Origin: Paenibacillus sp. MBLB1832
GTDB lineage: Bacteria > Bacillota > Bacilli > Paenibacillales > NBRC-103111
Direction of reading: 5' to 3'
Assembly (NCBI RefSeq): GCF_032271945.1
Contig: NZ_CP130319.1
Span: 389,001 to 453,000 of the forward strand
DNA length: 64,000 nt
Shown here: one piece after another, positions 1-7,900 of the stretch
Layout: every line of letters starts with the position of its first letter
How positions within the stretch are numbered: position 1 is the stretch's first letter
Program-made: the position numbers and the translations under genes
The notes under the pieces: model-generated
What the model saw: the letters and a program-made list of their open reading frames with translations, nothing else
Databases searched by the model: none
Told to the model about the DNA's origin: nothing

Positions 1-330
1 CGCGGATACGGTGGTCGCCCCGATTTTGCCCGAGGAGAGGATGTAGGGGAAGTCGCGGCGGCTTACCTTTTCAACATGGCTGTTCGTAGCGAATGCTTCG
101 AGCTCCCCCTCGTTCAGACCGATCTTGATTTTGCCATCCATGATGCCGATGGTTGCTGGCACCGCGCCATTATCGCGGATAATTTGCTCGACCTTTTTGG
201 CCATTTCGATATTCTGCGGGTACGGCATGCCGTGAGAGATAATTGTCGTTTCTAATGCAACAACGGGTTTATGATTCGCAAGCGCGTCTTTCACTTCGTC
301 GGTAAATGTTAAGTATGAGGTAGGTTGCAT
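1..330 (-). CDS. psuG: Pseudouridine-5'-phosphate glycosidase, N-terminal part (cut by window edge)
   Basis: The first 110 residues are visible; the 3' end lies outside the window. The reading [17 protein letters not shown] followed by [18 protein letters not shown] and [12 protein letters not shown] is the characteristic start of the PsuG (IndA) family, about 305 residues in full. PsuG reversibly splits pseudouridine 5'-phosphate into uracil and ribose 5-phosphate in the cytoplasm. The ATG at 330 lies 3 nt after the stop of the kinase gene, and an AAAGGAG ribosome site sits inside the end of that gene, so the two are translated from one message as a pseudouridine salvage pair. Confidence 0.93.
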   Translation of the reverse strand, partial: MQPTSYLTFTDEVKDALANHKPVVALETTIISHGMPYPQNIEMAKKVEQIIRDNGAVPATIGIMDGKIKIGLNEGELEAFATNSHVEKVSRRDFPYILSSGKIGATTVSA

Positions 331-333
331 GGT

Positions 334-1467
334 CTAAACTCCTTTGGTCATGGTCTGGATGGTGTGCACTAAACGTTCCTCGTTCAACTCGCTGGACACG
401 GATTGGCTAGTTTGTAGTGTAATATGCGCAGCGGCGAGGCCGTATTCACACGCTTTAAGATACGTTTGTTGATGGAGAATGCCATAAGCGATTCCAGCTA
501 AAAAAGCATCGCCGGCCCCCGTCACCTCGACAACTTGCGTCGGAATCGGCGGGATGAGCTGTTCGCCTTCTTCGCCCACATAGAGAACGCCTTCGCTCCC
601 TTTCGTGATGAAGACATGCTGGACCCCGCGCGCACGAATCGCGTGAGCGATCGCCATTTGATCTTGATCAAGCTGGCGCATGTGAACGACATCTTGATGC
701 ATCGTTTGGGGTGGGAGTGCGAGCTGAACCGCCTCTTCAAGGTTTGGAAAAATAGCCGTAATCCCCGTTAAATCGGTTGGCAGCTTCTTCGCTTTTTCAG
801 AGGAAACAGGGTCGAGGAAAAGCGGAATGTGGTCCGCCTGACAGCGACGAATGAGCTCCTCCAAGGCTTCACTCGGCAGGTTCGTGTCCGCAATGACAAG
901 CTCTGCGGTGGAAATATGAGCCCATTTGTCCCGAAGCGTCTCAGGGGTGAATTTATCGTAAATGTCCATATTGGCAAAACCGAGAAACATCTCGCCAGAA
1001 GGGTCGAGCAGGGCTGTATAAGCGCCGGTTTTTTCACCCTTCAGCACAATGGAGGGACTGACATCCACGCCTCGGCGTCTCGTTTCGTCCAGCACCCACT
1101 GCCCCGCTTTGTCATCGCCAACGACGGTTAGCAGTGCGGTCGGGCAGCCTAATCCAGCTAGCGCCTCCGCGATATTGCGTGCCACCCCGCCGCAGGACTC
1201 CGTTAAGGTGACAGGGTTGGAAGAGGACAAGCGAATGGATTGTTTGCTCCGAGCCTTGCTGTCCAGGTTGGCGCCGCCGATACAGAAGACTCGACCTTCG
1301 TCACCTGACGTGATGTAGGCCCTGCCGCGAATGGTTCCTTTCTTGGTCAGTGCAGCGATATAGCCCGCCACGGCGGAGCGAGAGATCCCGATAATTTCGG
1401 CCATGTCCTGTTGAGAAATAAAAGGATTTTGACGGATAAGCGCAAGTATTTGCTGTTCGCGATCCAT
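334..1467 (-). CDS. psuK: Pseudouridine kinase with N-terminal winged HTH (PfkB family)
   Basis: The 377-residue protein has a winged helix-turn-helix at about residues 1-50 (MDREQQILALIRQNP, ISQQDMAEIIGISRSAVAGY) followed by a PfkB sugar-kinase fold starting at VFCIGGANLDSKA. The C-terminal PfkB signature VVEVTGAGDAFLAGIAYG carries the catalytic Asp. With psuG downstream, it most likely phosphorylates pseudouridine at the 5' position. The frame stays open to a TTG at 1518, but the ATG at 1467 has an AAGGGAG site about 11 nt upstream and begins exactly at the HTH, so I chose it. An HTH-fused kinase could also regulate its own operon; that is inference from the domain alone. Confidence 0.88.
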   Translation of the reverse strand: MDREQQILALIRQNPFISQQDMAEIIGISRSAVAGYIAALTKKGTIRGRAYITSGDEGRVFCIGGANLDSKARSKQSIRLSSSNPVTLTESCGGVARNIAEALAGLGCPTALLTVVGDDKAGQWVLDETRRRGVDVSPSIVLKGEKTGAYTALLDPSGEMFLGFANMDIYDKFTPETLRDKWAHISTAELVIADTNLPSEALEELIRRCQADHIPLFLDPVSSEKAKKLPTDLTGITAIFPNLEEAVQLALPPQTMHQDVVHMRQLDQDQMAIAHAIRARGVQHVFITKGSEGVLYVGEEGEQLIPPIPTQVVEVTGAGDAFLAGIAYGILHQQTYLKACEYGLAAAHITLQTSQSVSSELNEERLVHTIQTMTKGV

Positions 1468-1557
1468 AGAGAGCTTTTCTCCCTTCGATGTACTCTCCTC
1501 ATTGTAGCGATTTATCAAACAAAAGTCTATCGGACTAACAATTGTTGTGAAAATGAC

Positions 1558-1590
1558 AAAAAGCCCGTTCCTCTGAGAGGAACTAGGCTG
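1558..1590 (-). terminator. Rho-independent terminator after the small secreted protein gene
   Basis: Read on the minus strand, AGCC, TA, GTTCCTCT and AGAGGAAC, GGGCT form a hairpin followed by TTTTTG. It closes the gene at 1608-2024 and separates it from psuK. Confidence 0.8.
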
Positions 1591-1607
1591 GGGAATGCGT
1601 GCATCGT

Positions 1608-2024
1608 TTATTTCGTATACGAAGAAGCAGAGCGGGAACTAAGGCCAAGTAAACCTAGCAAACCTAGTAGGCCGAAGTAGGTGTACCAGTGTCTCGTTTT
1701 GCTTTTGGACGGTTGGATTGCTTGGGCATGGAGCGTTGTTGGTGCTGTTTTCCAAGCTGTCGGCGGGGTGATCCCGTATGCGGCCGCATGACCGTTAAGA
1801 CTTGTGGAATGAAGGAATTGCGTATCCGCCCCAGGCATGCCGAAGGGATTCGTTTGATAAAAGGTTTCTGTACCTGATTTTAGATTCTGCATATGCAGGC
1901 TCTCGGTTTGCGTGACAGAGGAGTTAGGATTGTGTGCATGCAGGCGATACTGGTGGGCACCTAGCAGCAAAGAAAAAGTAAGAAATGAAATCGAAGCGAG
2001 TCTGAAAGATCGTCTTGCCATCAT
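1608..2024 (-). CDS. Secreted small protein with WGxxGxxG-like C-terminal segment
   Basis: The protein has 138 residues. Residues 1-30 are a signal-like stretch (MMARRSFRLASISFLTFSLL) ending near HAHN. The middle is Ser/Thr/Asn/Gln-rich without a recognisable domain. The C-terminus has YTYFGLLGLLGLLGLSSR, a Gly-Leu-Leu repeat that resembles the short WGxxGxxG transmembrane or sorting segment of small Firmicutes surface proteins, with Tyr in place of the usual Trp. A GGAGGTATGC ribosome site precedes the ATG. Function unknown. It is probably anchored in or at the membrane, either in the vegetative cell or during sporulation. Confidence 0.6.
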   Translation of the reverse strand: MMARRSFRLASISFLTFSLLLGAHQYRLHAHNPNSSVTQTESLHMQNLKSGTETFYQTNPFGMPGADTQFLHSTSLNGHAAAYGITPPTAWKTAPTTLHAQAIQPSKSKTRHWYTYFGLLGLLGLLGLSSRSASSYTK

Positions 2025-2102
2025 GCATACCTCCGTAGATAAGGGGTCATATTCGCTAAGTAAGATTAGCGTATCCCTTAGGCAGGAAGTTATACATGGA
2101 AA

Positions 2103-3392
2103 TCAACCACGTTTGACGACTTTAAAATGATCCTCAAGGAGCAGCCAGTTTTGCGGGAACCGGAGACCGAGCTTCCAATAGCTGATGCCGCGAAGGCTAA
2201 GCTCTTTAATTAAACGGAATTTCGCATCAATAGAGCGCGCATCCTCAAACCATACGCTATGTTCTTTGCCCTCGTCGTCCCAATAGTTAAAATGAGGCGC
2301 CTGTGCCGAGTAGTCGTATAAAATTTGGGCGTTAAATCTACGAGCCAAATCAATCGCCGTCTGAGGGGAAATCGCTTTGGCATAGGCGCCGCCTTTGACA
2401 TAGGGCAGTGTCCAGTCGTAGCCGTACAAGTTCTGGCCCATCATGATCTTCGAAGATGGCATTTCACTGCGTGCATACTCGAGCACCTTGCGCACAGGAC
2501 CGATTGGTGAAACCGCCATCGCTGGTCCGCCGCTGTAGCCCCATTCATACGTCATGATGATGACAAAATCCACAATCTGACCATGCGCCTTATAGTCGTG
2601 GGCTTCATACCATGCCCCTGCTTGGGTTGCACTTGTTTTGGGCGCGAGCGCAGTGGAAACGAGATATCCCTTGCGGTGAAAGCGTTCCGTAGCTTTGCGC
2701 AGGAAGGCATTATAGGCCTCACGATCAGTCGGCAGCAAATGTTCGATGTCAAAATGAATATCTTTAAAGCCTAGTTGATCGGCCGTCGTTTCGATGTTCT
2801 GGAGGAGGTGATTTTGAACCGTTTGATCGGTAAGGATGATGTGGCCCAGCTCTGCGCTGAATTGGTCATTCTCCAGGTTCGTGACGACCATCATGAGAGT
2901 GACGCCAGAATTTTTTGCGATTTCAGGTAAATCATCAAGAGGCGGCTGGACTAAGCTGCCATCGCGTTTGATGCGGAAAGAAAAGGGAGCTAAGTACGTT
3001 AAGTGAGGCGCTGCTTCACGAGCCGCTTGAACCAAGACGGGGGACACATCGTTGCCGCGGGGTTCGATGTAGGCGTTGACTTCCGCTTGTGTGCGCGGAG
3101 TCGGCGGAATATACAAACGGAACCCAACAGGCAGCGATTGGTAGGCGGTAAGTCCATTTATCGAAGCAAGTGTATGGAGGTCGACGCCTAGCTTATGCGC
3201 AATGCGATAAAGTCCTTCACCAGGCTGAACCCAGTAATACGAACCGACAATCGGGATCACCAATGCCTGTCCGATGACCAACGTTTGACTAGGTGTCAAC
3301 TCATTCGCCGAGGCTATTTCCTCAACCGTCAAGCCATAGGCTTGCGAAATGCCATATAACGTCTGTCCCTTCTGGACAACGTGAATTTGCAT
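2103..3392 (-). CDS. LysM-GH18 spore peptidoglycan hydrolase (YaaH/SleL type)
   Basis: The protein has 429 residues. Two LysM modules occupy about residues 2-46 (IHVVQKGQTLYGISQAYG) and 52-96 (YYWVQPGEGLYRIAHKLG). A glycoside hydrolase 18 barrel fills about 105-420. The GH18 acid motif is read as DIHFDIEH with the probable catalytic Glu at 217. There is no signal peptide, as in YaaH/SleL, which are placed in the spore coat/cortex by the mother cell and cut muramic-lactam cortex fragments during germination. An AGGAATCC-type site precedes the ATG at 3392. The upstream region is unusually structured and may belong to its leader. Family assignment is firm; the exact specificity is inferred. Confidence 0.85.
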   Translation of the reverse strand: MQIHVVQKGQTLYGISQAYGLTVEEIASANELTPSQTLVIGQALVIPIVGSYYWVQPGEGLYRIAHKLGVDLHTLASINGLTAYQSLPVGFRLYIPPTPRTQAEVNAYIEPRGNDVSPVLVQAAREAAPHLTYLAPFSFRIKRDGSLVQPPLDDLPEIAKNSGVTLMMVVTNLENDQFSAELGHIILTDQTVQNHLLQNIETTADQLGFKDIHFDIEHLLPTDREAYNAFLRKATERFHRKGYLVSTALAPKTSATQAGAWYEAHDYKAHGQIVDFVIIMTYEWGYSGGPAMAVSPIGPVRKVLEYARSEMPSSKIMMGQNLYGYDWTLPYVKGGAYAKAISPQTAIDLARRFNAQILYDYSAQAPHFNYWDDEGKEHSVWFEDARSIDAKFRLIKELSLRGISYWKLGLRFPQNWLLLEDHFKVVKRG

Positions 3393-3461
3393 AAGGATTC
3401 CTCCGTTTCAAGTGTATCGGAGACTCAGGGGAGATGAACTGCGATCATGCCCAAAAAGAAC

Positions 3462-3536
3462 TGAGCCTCCCGTTAGGGCATCTCAGTAAAGGATCAGCGG
3501 TATGACGCATCTGAGACGCCCAGAATGGGAGGCTCA
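3462..3536 (-). other. Long inverted repeat, terminator-like on the minus strand
   Basis: Arms TGAGCCTCCC...CATCTCAG (3462-3486) and CTGAGACGCCC...GGGAGGCTCA (3511-3536) pair over about 25 bp around a 24-nt loop. On the minus strand the hairpin is followed by TTCTTTTTGGG, like an intrinsic terminator. No minus-strand gene lies just upstream, so it may be a leader terminator for the LysM-GH18 gene or the end of a small RNA. Confidence 0.6.
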
Positions 3537-3581
3537 GGAAATGGGAAGTCGGAAATGACTGTATCCGAGCCTACTTTTCTA

Positions 3582-3735
3582 CCACAATAGAAAGTATAAG
3601 TTTTCGGTTACCGAAAACGTCTTTCTATTTGGCGATAAAACCATATATAGGGAGCTTTGGTCGTAGACCAAAGTCTCTCCATTTCGAACCCAGTCGCTCA
3701 TCGCTGAATGGCTTCGATAGAGGTTTTATCATAGC
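3582..3735. other. Structured intergenic region: nested hairpin plus three-way-junction-like fold
   Basis: At 3586-3629, AATAGAAAG encloses GTTTTCGGT/ACCGAAAAC and is closed by CTTTCTATT. At 3634-3730, GATAAAACC and GGTTTTATC enclose two further hairpins: GGAGCTTTGGTC/GACCAAAG-TCT-CTCC (3651-3680) and TCGAACCCA/TGGCTTCGA (3684-3716). This gives a three-way-junction geometry. No open frame fits. Whether it is RNA, DNA-binding sites or a decayed mobile element cannot be told from one copy. Confidence 0.55.
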
Positions 3736-3986
3736 GTATTCACGTGGAAGAGAATGGGTGAATGTCTATGGGGGGATGAGAGAAAATTTTGTGGGCGTGG
3801 GGGAAGGGAGATAATCGATATTTTCGATTAACTCGGTGGTGAGTGAGCGTGTGGAGGTGGAGCGGAAGCGAGTAGTAGTAGGTACTATAAAAAGTTAGTA
3901 CTTTTTGACAACACATAAGCACCCTATACTAAGTACATAAGCAAGACATTGATACGTTGCGATGCAACGAAAAGGGGATAATAACG

Positions 3987-4463
3987 ATGATGATTCAGCG
4001 AAAAAGAAATACAGCAGCTTTTACTTTTATGGCGTGGGCATCTTTCATTGGGGCATTTCTCGGGATGTTTATCGGGATTTATACGTTAGAAGAATCACTG
4101 AGTGTGAAGGGATATTTCGCGGTATGTGCATTATTTCTAACAATGTCAGCGTTCGTGCTGCAGAAGGTAATTCGGGATAATTTGGAGGATGGTTACGAGG
4201 CTCGCAAGCGGAATACGTCGGCGTTTACGTTCATGGCATGGAGCTCTTTCGCGCTGGCGCTGTTGGGGATGTTCATCGGGATTATTAACTTGGAGCAGCT
4301 GCTTTCCGTCAAAGGGTATTACGCGGTAACGGCATTATTCCTGACTATGTCTTCCTTCGTCCTGCAAAAAACAATTCGTGACAACAACGACGACGACGCG
4401 TTGCAGACTGTTCATCCTGTACAGCCTGCACCCGCGTCGACAGAGTTAAAATGGGAAGAATAA
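3987..4463 (+). CDS. Duplicated YiaA/YiaB-type four-helix membrane protein
   Basis: The protein has 158 residues from the ATG at 3987, which has AAGGGGATAATAACG upstream; an in-frame TTG further upstream has no ribosome site. Two tandem copies of the same unit are obvious: RKRNTAAFTFMAWASF with GMFIGIYTLEE, and RKRNTSAFTFMAWSSF with GMFIGIINLEQ. Each copy ends in a FVLQK(V/T)IRDN motif and supplies two transmembrane helices. This is the YiaA/YiaB two-helix family, present here as an internal duplication. The C-terminal tail is Asp-rich and soluble. The function of the family is unknown. Confidence 0.75.
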   Translation: MMIQRKRNTAAFTFMAWASFIGAFLGMFIGIYTLEESLSVKGYFAVCALFLTMSAFVLQKVIRDNLEDGYEARKRNTSAFTFMAWSSFALALLGMFIGIINLEQLLSVKGYYAVTALFLTMSSFVLQKTIRDNNDDDALQTVHPVQPAPASTELKWEE

Positions 4464-4482
4464 CGCCGCATACCGCGCTAGC

Positions 4483-5556
4483 TTAGCGTGAAAGCGTGAT
4501 CCATTTGGGGCCGACCCATGTATCGATTAGATAGCTATTGCTAAATTTACTGCGCCAAAGCGCGATGATATGAACTTTCTGCGGTGAAAGTGCAAGTGCT
4601 GACGAACCGCTGGAATACGGTGTATCCTGAAGCGCCGTTACTTGTTCAAGAAGCAGATAATTGTCTGCTTTTTCTTCATTTCCGATCTGCTGAATTTGCA
4701 GCTGAATCCACTGATCGCCAAGCCAGGTTGATACCAGAAACCAGCTTTTGTCCGTCACCTTTTGATACTGAAGCCAATTGGGTTGCACGGCAACGAGTCT
4801 TACATCCTGCGGTGCAAGGGCACCGTTCGGTTCAAGTGAAGCATCAGGCGTTCCGTAGATCGGCGTCTCCTCCAACAGTGTAACAACGTAAGGAAAGCCT
4901 GGCTTCGTTGGGGGAGAGAGATGGATAGCCTCATCTGCATATTTTCGCATGACCTTCTCCATCATCGAGACGGCTTCGGCGTTCGTCAGCTCCTCTTTCG
5001 GCCGAAATTTCGTCTTGGTGTTGCTGTCCAGAAGGCCCACCTGGTAGGCAGTTTGGACGAGTCCTTGCTGCATGTCGCTAATCATTGCAAAATCCTCAAA
5101 AACTTTGCGAGCATCCATGTCAGCGTTACCCCCGTTGCCCGATACAAGACTCAGTGTCAGCAGCTTGATCAGCCCGCCAACGGCGGTTTCACGGTTGATC
5201 TTCGTTGCATGCGGCGGAGCAAGATCGTTCACATACCCCTTGATCAGGCTTTCTTCCTGGCCCTTTGGAAGCTGAACCCCCATTCGGACCATCGTCGCCC
5301 AATTCGCAATGTCAATCGGTTCATCCAAATGCCTCGCGTCCAATACTTGCCCGCTGAATGCGGACCACGCTTCCTTTGTGATTGGGCTGTTCGTGGCGCC
5401 GCCGTCTTTGAACGGTACGATGCGTTGTTTGTACGCGGCTAACTCGGACTCCACCCAGTGTGCGTCCGCCGCATGAGCCCACAGCGGATTCAAACACAAC
5501 AAAAGGAGCATCAGCATAGCAATTCCTCTAAAACGCACCCCAAAAGCAACCTGCAT
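4483..5556 (-). CDS. Secreted protein with SLH-like region
   Basis: The protein has 357 residues. The start is set at the second ATG (5556) because GGAGGG lies 10 nt before it but directly abuts the first ATG. The signal peptide is MQVAFGVRFRG followed by a Leu-rich core, cleaved near AHAADAHW. A segment around residues 150-210 (FEDFAMISDMQQGLVQTAYQ, KFRPKEELTNAEAVSMM) reads like an S-layer-homology repeat. The C-terminal half has two related blocks, ending WLQYQKVTDKSWFLVSTWLG and FSNSYLIDTWVGPKWITL, that resemble an SH3-like tandem. It is probably exported to the envelope. Specific role unknown. Confidence 0.6.
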   Translation of the reverse strand: MQVAFGVRFRGIAMLMLLLLCLNPLWAHAADAHWVESELAAYKQRIVPFKDGGATNSPITKEAWSAFSGQVLDARHLDEPIDIANWATMVRMGVQLPKGQEESLIKGYVNDLAPPHATKINRETAVGGLIKLLTLSLVSGNGGNADMDARKVFEDFAMISDMQQGLVQTAYQVGLLDSNTKTKFRPKEELTNAEAVSMMEKVMRKYADEAIHLSPPTKPGFPYVVTLLEETPIYGTPDASLEPNGALAPQDVRLVAVQPNWLQYQKVTDKSWFLVSTWLGDQWIQLQIQQIGNEEKADNYLLLEQVTALQDTPYSSGSSALALSPQKVHIIALWRSKFSNSYLIDTWVGPKWITLSR

Positions 5557-5699
5557 AGCTAACATCCCTCCAACATGAGATCTCCTTACTTAGACGCAGC
5601 TTGTGGGCAATTAGTTTCCAGATCCTAGGAAAATATGAATCTTACGAATCTTGCTAACCCGCCTCTCATCTAGTAATCTATGGGAAAGGAGTGATTGGA

Positions 5700-6347
5700 A
5701 TGATTAGGAAAATAAGTCAAGTACTCGTAATGCTTATGCTGCTCAGTGTGGTGTTATCTGTGCCCGCTTGGGGGGCGGCGGATAAGGGGACTGACGCACC
5801 TAGCAGCGTCACTTATGAGATGAAGGAAATCGCGGTGCAATATGCCGCGGAGTTTACCGCTTACCCTGTGGATTCTCTTGGGAAACCTACCGTGTCCAAG
5901 TCCGTCTACGAGGCGGTGTATAGCGATGAGCCTAGGCCGTTGCAGGTGCTGTATGGTGTCGTGAAGTTGACCAATGTGCTCGGCTACTCCTTTAACGAGG
6001 AGTTCATCAGCGTCACGGACGGGGTGTACACGGCGCGTGGTTTATCGAATGGGGGAAGCCGAATTTACAACGAATTCAATCAAGTAAAAGGACAGAAAAC
6101 CGAATTCGTTACTGGGAAAAAGCTTGCTGGGAGCAGCGTCGTGAAAGATTACTCTGACGGTTGGAAAACGGTGCAACTGGCCCGTACCTGGGATGATTAC
6201 GGCAACCCGATCGGGTTCACGATTCGTTTCGATGGAACCTTCCAGCCAGAGTCGGATCCTTTCTTCCAGAAGTTAAAAGACACAGCCTTTGTCGTCGACC
6301 TGAGCACGTTGCGGCATAAAGGTGGGAGTCAGGCGGTGCAGCCATGA
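5700..6347 (+). CDS. Secreted protein of unknown function, coupled to an SLH gene
   Basis: The protein has 215 residues. The ATG at 5700 follows GGAAAGGAG by 8 nt; an in-frame GTG at 5691 overlaps that site and was not used. A signal peptide runs through about residue 25 (ISQVLVMLMLLSVVLSVPAWGAA). The mature part is mixed alpha/beta with no motif I recognise. Its stop codon overlaps the start of the following SLH gene (ATGA), so the two are translationally coupled and probably act together at the cell envelope. Confidence 0.65.
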   Translation: MIRKISQVLVMLMLLSVVLSVPAWGAADKGTDAPSSVTYEMKEIAVQYAAEFTAYPVDSLGKPTVSKSVYEAVYSDEPRPLQVLYGVVKLTNVLGYSFNEEFISVTDGVYTARGLSNGGSRIYNEFNQVKGQKTEFVTGKKLAGSSVVKDYSDGWKTVQLARTWDDYGNPIGFTIRFDGTFQPESDPFFQKLKDTAFVVDLSTLRHKGGSQAVQP

Positions 6348-7081
6348 TGCGAACTAGAAGGGGAGTATCTCTCGTACAAAAGCTGATGAAAGCCGCGGTT
6401 AGCACTGCGCTGCTAGCTACGCTGCTTGCCGCAGGGGCTTCGGCTGCTGACGCGGGCGTACAGCACAAGGCGGAAGCTGACAGCTTGAATAAGCTCCAGC
6501 TGTTTCAAGGCACGGATCGCGGCTATGAGCTGGACCAGACGCTGACACGGGCGCAAGGCGCCACGATGCTGCTGCGTCTGTTCGGCTGGGAGACCGCCGC
6601 CGCGAACGCGCAGGGGCTGAGCTCGCCGTTCACGGACGTGCCGGCGACGCACTGGGCCGCGAAGTCCATCGGCTTCGCGTACAGCAAGTCGTTGGTGCAC
6701 GGCGTCACCAACGATCTTTATGCGCCCGATGCGAACATCACGGGCGCGCAGTTCTTGGCGCTGACGCTGCGCGCGCTCGGCTATGCCGAGGCAGAGCCGC
6801 AGCAGGCCAGCGACCTTGCGGCGACAAGCGGGCTGCTCAGCGCGAGCGACGCGCAGGGGATCGCGCAGGGCGCGGTGTTTCGCCGCGACGAGATGGTCGC
6901 GGTAGCGTATCGCGCCATCCAGACCAAGCTCAAGGGCAGCACACGCACGCTGCTGCAGAAGCTGGTCGAGGATGACAAGGCCGTGAGCGTCGAGTCCGCT
7001 GTCGCAAGCGGGCTCTACAAGAAGCCGAGCAGCGATCCGATGGATCAGATCGAGGCCGCGATTCGCGATGCACTGAAATAA
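6344..7081 (+). CDS. SLH-domain secreted protein
   Basis: The protein has 245 residues with a signal peptide (ALLATLLAAGASAADA). Two to three SLH-type repeats follow. Recognisable blocks are LQLFQGTDRGYELDQTLTRA with ATMLLRLFGW, then FTDVPATHWAAKSIGFAYSK with LYAPDANITGAQFLALTLRAL, and a shorter VFRRDEMVAVAYRAI. SLH modules bind pyruvylated secondary cell-wall polymer and hold proteins at the Gram-positive surface. There is no large extra domain, so this is an SLH-only protein. The gene is clearly more GC-rich than the next one downstream. It starts inside the stop of the preceding secreted-protein gene. Confidence 0.8.
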   Translation: MMRTRRGVSLVQKLMKAAVSTALLATLLAAGASAADAGVQHKAEADSLNKLQLFQGTDRGYELDQTLTRAQGATMLLRLFGWETAAANAQGLSSPFTDVPATHWAAKSIGFAYSKSLVHGVTNDLYAPDANITGAQFLALTLRALGYAEAEPQQASDLAATSGLLSASDAQGIAQGAVFRRDEMVAVAYRAIQTKLKGSTRTLLQKLVEDDKAVSVESAVASGLYKKPSSDPMDQIEAAIRDALK

Positions 7082-7106
7082 GCAGCCCATGGGCTGTTGT
7101 TCCGTC
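7082..7106 (+). terminator. Weak hairpin after SLH gene
   Basis: CAGCCCATGGGCTG is a perfect palindrome immediately after the stop, followed by TTGTTCC. It could be a weak terminator. Confidence 0.4.
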
Positions 7107-7187
7107 ATTGCCGCCAGATCTGCATCGCAGCTTCATTTGATTCAGCGCCCAACAGGGGCTATTCCAAAATGAAATGGAGATTCCAAC

Positions 7188-7670
7188 ATGATTAACTTGG
7201 ATATAAGTACGATCCTTCGGTATAAAGAATTTACAGAGTGGACGGATACCTTGCAGGATGTGCAAGAGAGCATGTGGCTGCAACCTATGACTGAGGGAAA
7301 AGCTTCAGTGGGAGAGGTAATATCGCATCTTAAAAACTGGGATGCTTACCTCATCGAAACGATTATACCTGCGATTAAATATGGTGAAGGCATGATATTC
7401 CCAGATTTCGATTCATTTAACAAATTAGCTTATGAATATGCCAAATCGGGAATTTCTAAAGATCGTTTGCTCGAAGAATTTAAGGCAACCCGCCTTCAAC
7501 TGGTTGAAATGCTGTTAGCCGCACCTGACCTAGTTGCTAAACATGTTACCGTGAACGGGGTAGCAACTTGCCCTCACACTGGCACACCCTATTCCTTGCT
7601 TTACATCATTCATGAATTTAACGATCACGATAACCATCATAAAAATCAAATTGCAGCTAATTTGAAATAA
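7188..7670 (+). CDS. DinB-like protein
   Basis: The protein has 160 residues and a four-helix-bundle layout. Metal-ligand type histidines sit near the N-terminal third (VISHLKNWDAYL) and in the C-terminal HEFNDHDNHHKNQ. This pattern fits the DinB/DfsB superfamily of thiol- or metal-dependent enzymes in Bacillales. The base composition is more AT-rich than the flanking genes, which may mean a different evolutionary history. A GGAG site lies about 9 nt before the ATG. Substrate unknown. Confidence 0.65.
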   Translation: MINLDISTILRYKEFTEWTDTLQDVQESMWLQPMTEGKASVGEVISHLKNWDAYLIETIIPAIKYGEGMIFPDFDSFNKLAYEYAKSGISKDRLLEEFKATRLQLVEMLLAAPDLVAKHVTVNGVATCPHTGTPYSLLYIIHEFNDHDNHHKNQIAANLK

Positions 7671-7810
7671 CAAGAGGGCAGCCGCGGTATTTCGCGTGGA
7701 TAGGCGCTCGTCACAGAAGGTGCTTATTGTCTGAAAAACTCGTGGACGCTCCCACTCATCAACCGCGAGCAACTCCGCTAGTGCACCGCTCCCTCCAGCG
7801 CGCCAACACC

Positions 7811-7851
7811 AAAAAATCCCGCCTCAGCCAACGGCTGAAGCGGGATTTTTG
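7811..7851. terminator. Bidirectional terminator between DinB-like gene and xylA
   Basis: CCCGC, CTCAGCC, AAC, GGCTGA, AGCGGG form a stem flanked by AAAAAA on the left and TTTTT on the right. It can end transcripts from both convergent genes. Confidence 0.85.
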
Positions 7852-7900
7852 CATAGCAGCCCATAGGCGGGCTAACTTGGTTTACTTTTGTAACCTAAGA

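Noticed and set aside
3582-3735. A known riboswitch class (c-di-AMP, c-di-GMP, purine)
   Set aside because: The conserved loop and junction sequences of these classes are absent; only the general fold is similar.
3905-3930. TTGACA followed by TATACT before the YiaA-type gene
   Set aside because: The spacer is only 14 nt, too short for a sigma-A promoter, so it is not listed.
6413-7108. Open frame opposite the SLH gene
   Set aside because: Arg/Ala-rich antisense shadow; the SLH repeats on the plus strand are clear.
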